A stretch of 64,000 bases of DNA. It comes from Mesorhizobium koreense. Its GTDB lineage: Bacteria; Pseudomonadota; Alphaproteobacteria; Rhizobiales; Rhizobiaceae. Shown here in pieces: positions 62,608-64,000 of this stretch. Position 1 is the first letter of the stretch; each line of letters opens with the position of its first letter. The stretch is from NCBI RefSeq assembly GCF_031656215.1, contig NZ_CP134228.1, positions 4,235,001 to 4,299,000 of the forward strand. Direction: 5' to 3'. The translations under genes were made by a program, and so were the position numbers. The notes beneath the pieces were generated by a model. The model did no database searches and was not told where the DNA came from. It saw only the letters and a list, made by a program, of their open reading frames with translations.

Positions 62608-63720
62608 ATGCCCGATCGTCCGCGCCTCACAACGCTTGCCCAGTCGCTGCCGGCTACCGTTCCCTTTGTCGGTCCGGAGACGCAGGAAAGGCAGCGAGGC
62701 CGACCCTTCCGCGCCCGCATCGGGGCCAACGAGAACGGCTTCGGCCCCTCGCCGAAGGTGGCGGAACGAATGGCCGCCGTCGCCGGCGAGATGTGGAAAT
62801 ATTGCGATCCCGAGAACCACGACCTCAAGACGGCGCTGGCCGCGTATCATGGCGCGAAGCCGGAAAACATCGTCGTCGGCGAAGGGATCGACGGGCTGCT
62901 CGGCCTCGTCGTGCGCCTGATGATCGAGCCCGGCATGCCCGTGGTGACGTCGCTCGGCGCCTATCCGACCTTCAACTATCATGTCGCCGGCTTCGGTGGC
63001 CGCCTCGTCGCCGTGCCCTATGTCGACGACCGCGAGGATCTGCAGTCCCTGCTCGACGCGGTGAAGCGCGAGAACGCGCCGCTCGTCTACCTCGCCAATC
63101 CGGACAACCCGATGGGAAGCTGGTGGGAAGCAGGCGAGATCACGCGTTTCATCGAGGCGCTGCCCGATACCACGCTGCTGGTGCTCGACGAGGCCTATGG
63201 CGAGATGGCGCCGGCCTCCGCCTTGCCACCGCTCGACACGGACCGGCCGAACGTGCTTCGCATGCGCACCTTCTCCAAGGCCTACGGGCTGGCGGGCATG
63301 CGCTGCGGTTACGCCATCGGCGAGACGGAAATGGTCCGCGCCTTCGACAAGGTGCGCAACCATTTCGGCATGTCGCGGATGACGCAGGAAGCCTGCCTGG
63401 CGGCGCTGGCCGACCAAGACTATTTGAAATCGACGCTGAAGAAGATCGCGGATTGCCGCATCCGCATCGCCGGCATCGCGCGGGAGAACGGCCTGACCGC
63501 CCTGCCCTCGGCCACCAATTTCGTCTCGATCGATTGCGGTCGCGGCGGCGCCTACGCGCTCAACGTGATGAACGCGCTTATCGCGCGCGACGTGTTCGTT
63601 CGGAAATCGATGGCACCAGGGCTCGACCGCGCCATCCGGGTAAGTTGCGGCCCCGAGAATGAGATCGCCATCTTCGCCGATGAATTCCCCGGAGCGCTTG
63701 CGGATGCGCGGGGAAATTAA
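62608..63720 (+). CDS. PLP-dependent aminotransferase, histidinol-phosphate type
   Basis: 370 residues from the ATG at 62608. The family landmarks are IGANENGFGPSP near the N-terminus, GEGIDGLLGLV, LANPDNPMGSWW, LLVLDEAYGEM and the PLP lysine in RTFSKAYGLAGMRCGY. The conserved Arg near IRVSCGPENE binds the substrate carboxylate. The fold is class I/II; a HisC-like role or another amino-acid transamination is possible. It is isolated from other biosynthetic genes. Confidence 0.9.
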   Translation: MPDRPRLTTLAQSLPATVPFVGPETQERQRGRPFRARIGANENGFGPSPKVAERMAAVAGEMWKYCDPENHDLKTALAAYHGAKPENIVVGEGIDGLLGLVVRLMIEPGMPVVTSLGAYPTFNYHVAGFGGRLVAVPYVDDREDLQSLLDAVKRENAPLVYLANPDNPMGSWWEAGEITRFIEALPDTTLLVLDEAYGEMAPASALPPLDTDRPNVLRMRTFSKAYGLAGMRCGYAIGETEMVRAFDKVRNHFGMSRMTQEACLAALADQDYLKSTLKKIADCRIRIAGIARENGLTALPSATNFVSIDCGRGGAYALNVMNALIARDVFVRKSMAPGLDRAIRVSCGPENEIAIFADEFPGALADARGN

Positions 63721-64000
63721 AGGCTCGTTGGACGACAATGCGTCCTTCGAGGCTCGCTCCGCTCGCACCTCAGGATGAGGGAGTCAGAGTCCGCTCCGCT
63801 CGCATATCAAGGGAAGTGATGTTTGTTTCTGCGTGGTCGTACTCGTGGGTACCTCGCAGGCAGGCTTCAATTGATTCTTTGAAGTTCGCTGTACTTCAGG
63901 ATGAGGGCTTTGGCACGAACCTCCCTCATCCTGAGGTGCGAGCGGAGCGAGCCTCGAAGGACGCGCGGCAGGAATGCCGGCTTACAGCCTCAAAGTTCCA
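63721..64000. repeat. Intergenic palindromic repeat: perfect 42-bp inverted repeat
   Basis: Arms at 63740-63781 and 63923-63964 are exact reverse complements (GCGTCCTTCGAGGCTCGCTC at the outer end). Shorter pieces of the same repeat (CTCAGGATGAGGG-like) lie between them. No coding frame is supported. This is typical rhizobial intergenic repeat DNA. Confidence 0.85.

Overview
The window is a high-GC alphaproteobacterial chromosome segment. The gene set points to a Mesorhizobium/Phyllobacteriaceae-like member of the Hyphomicrobiales: phn genes with a DUF1045 partner, several Liv-type importers, an NnrS/NsrR denitrification-type cluster and rhizobial-style intergenic palindromes. No rRNA, CRISPR array or intact insertion sequence was seen.

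Layout of the core part. 1-3756: 3' part of a phosphonate uptake and use operon (phnD fragment, phnE, DUF1045, phnM, phnN). 3872-5151: TetR regulator and a divergent membrane protein sharing an operator palindrome. 5246-9438: small proteins, a NarL-type two-component system and a Gly/Asn-repeat exported protein. 9926-19154: surface-polysaccharide cluster (four glycosyltransferases, an ABC exporter, a methyltransferase, galE and a UDP-glucuronate decarboxylase-like enzyme). 20706-27598: a minus-strand Liv-type importer operon with an M81 (MlrC-like) peptidase and a GntR regulator.

27984-57684 is a mobile island of about 29.7 kb in the 3' end of tRNA-Ser(GCT). A 17-bp copy of the tRNA end (TGGCGGAGAGGATGGGA) occurs three times: at 27984, at 29052 and in the tRNA itself at 57668. 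Each copy lies next to a pair of TTTGTAGC motifs. A tyrosine recombinase (55941-57563) sits beside the tRNA. The extra internal copy indicates tandem accretion: a 1-kb unit with an AT-rich membrane-protein gene, then a 28.6-kb unit.

The larger unit carries four things. First, an AT-rich ATPase plus PIN-like nuclease pair. Second, a complete-looking shikimate uptake and breakdown operon: LysR, shikimate dehydrogenase, a Liv-type importer, an SMP-30 protein and a fused 3-dehydroshikimate dehydratase/HPPD-like enzyme. Third, a three-gene block of adenine methylase, HNH-DGQHR protein and PLD-SNF2 helicase that looks like an anti-phage system with an unusual composition. Fourth, a NYN nuclease with an HTH regulator. 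Decayed gene fragments mark old junctions.

57894-63720 returns to the core: an NsrR-type nitrosative-stress cluster (nnrS, truncated haemoglobin, DUF6522, DUF2478, the regulator) with two matching operator palindromes, then an AhpD-like protein, a DUF488 protein and an aminotransferase. The window ends in a perfect 42-bp intergenic inverted repeat.
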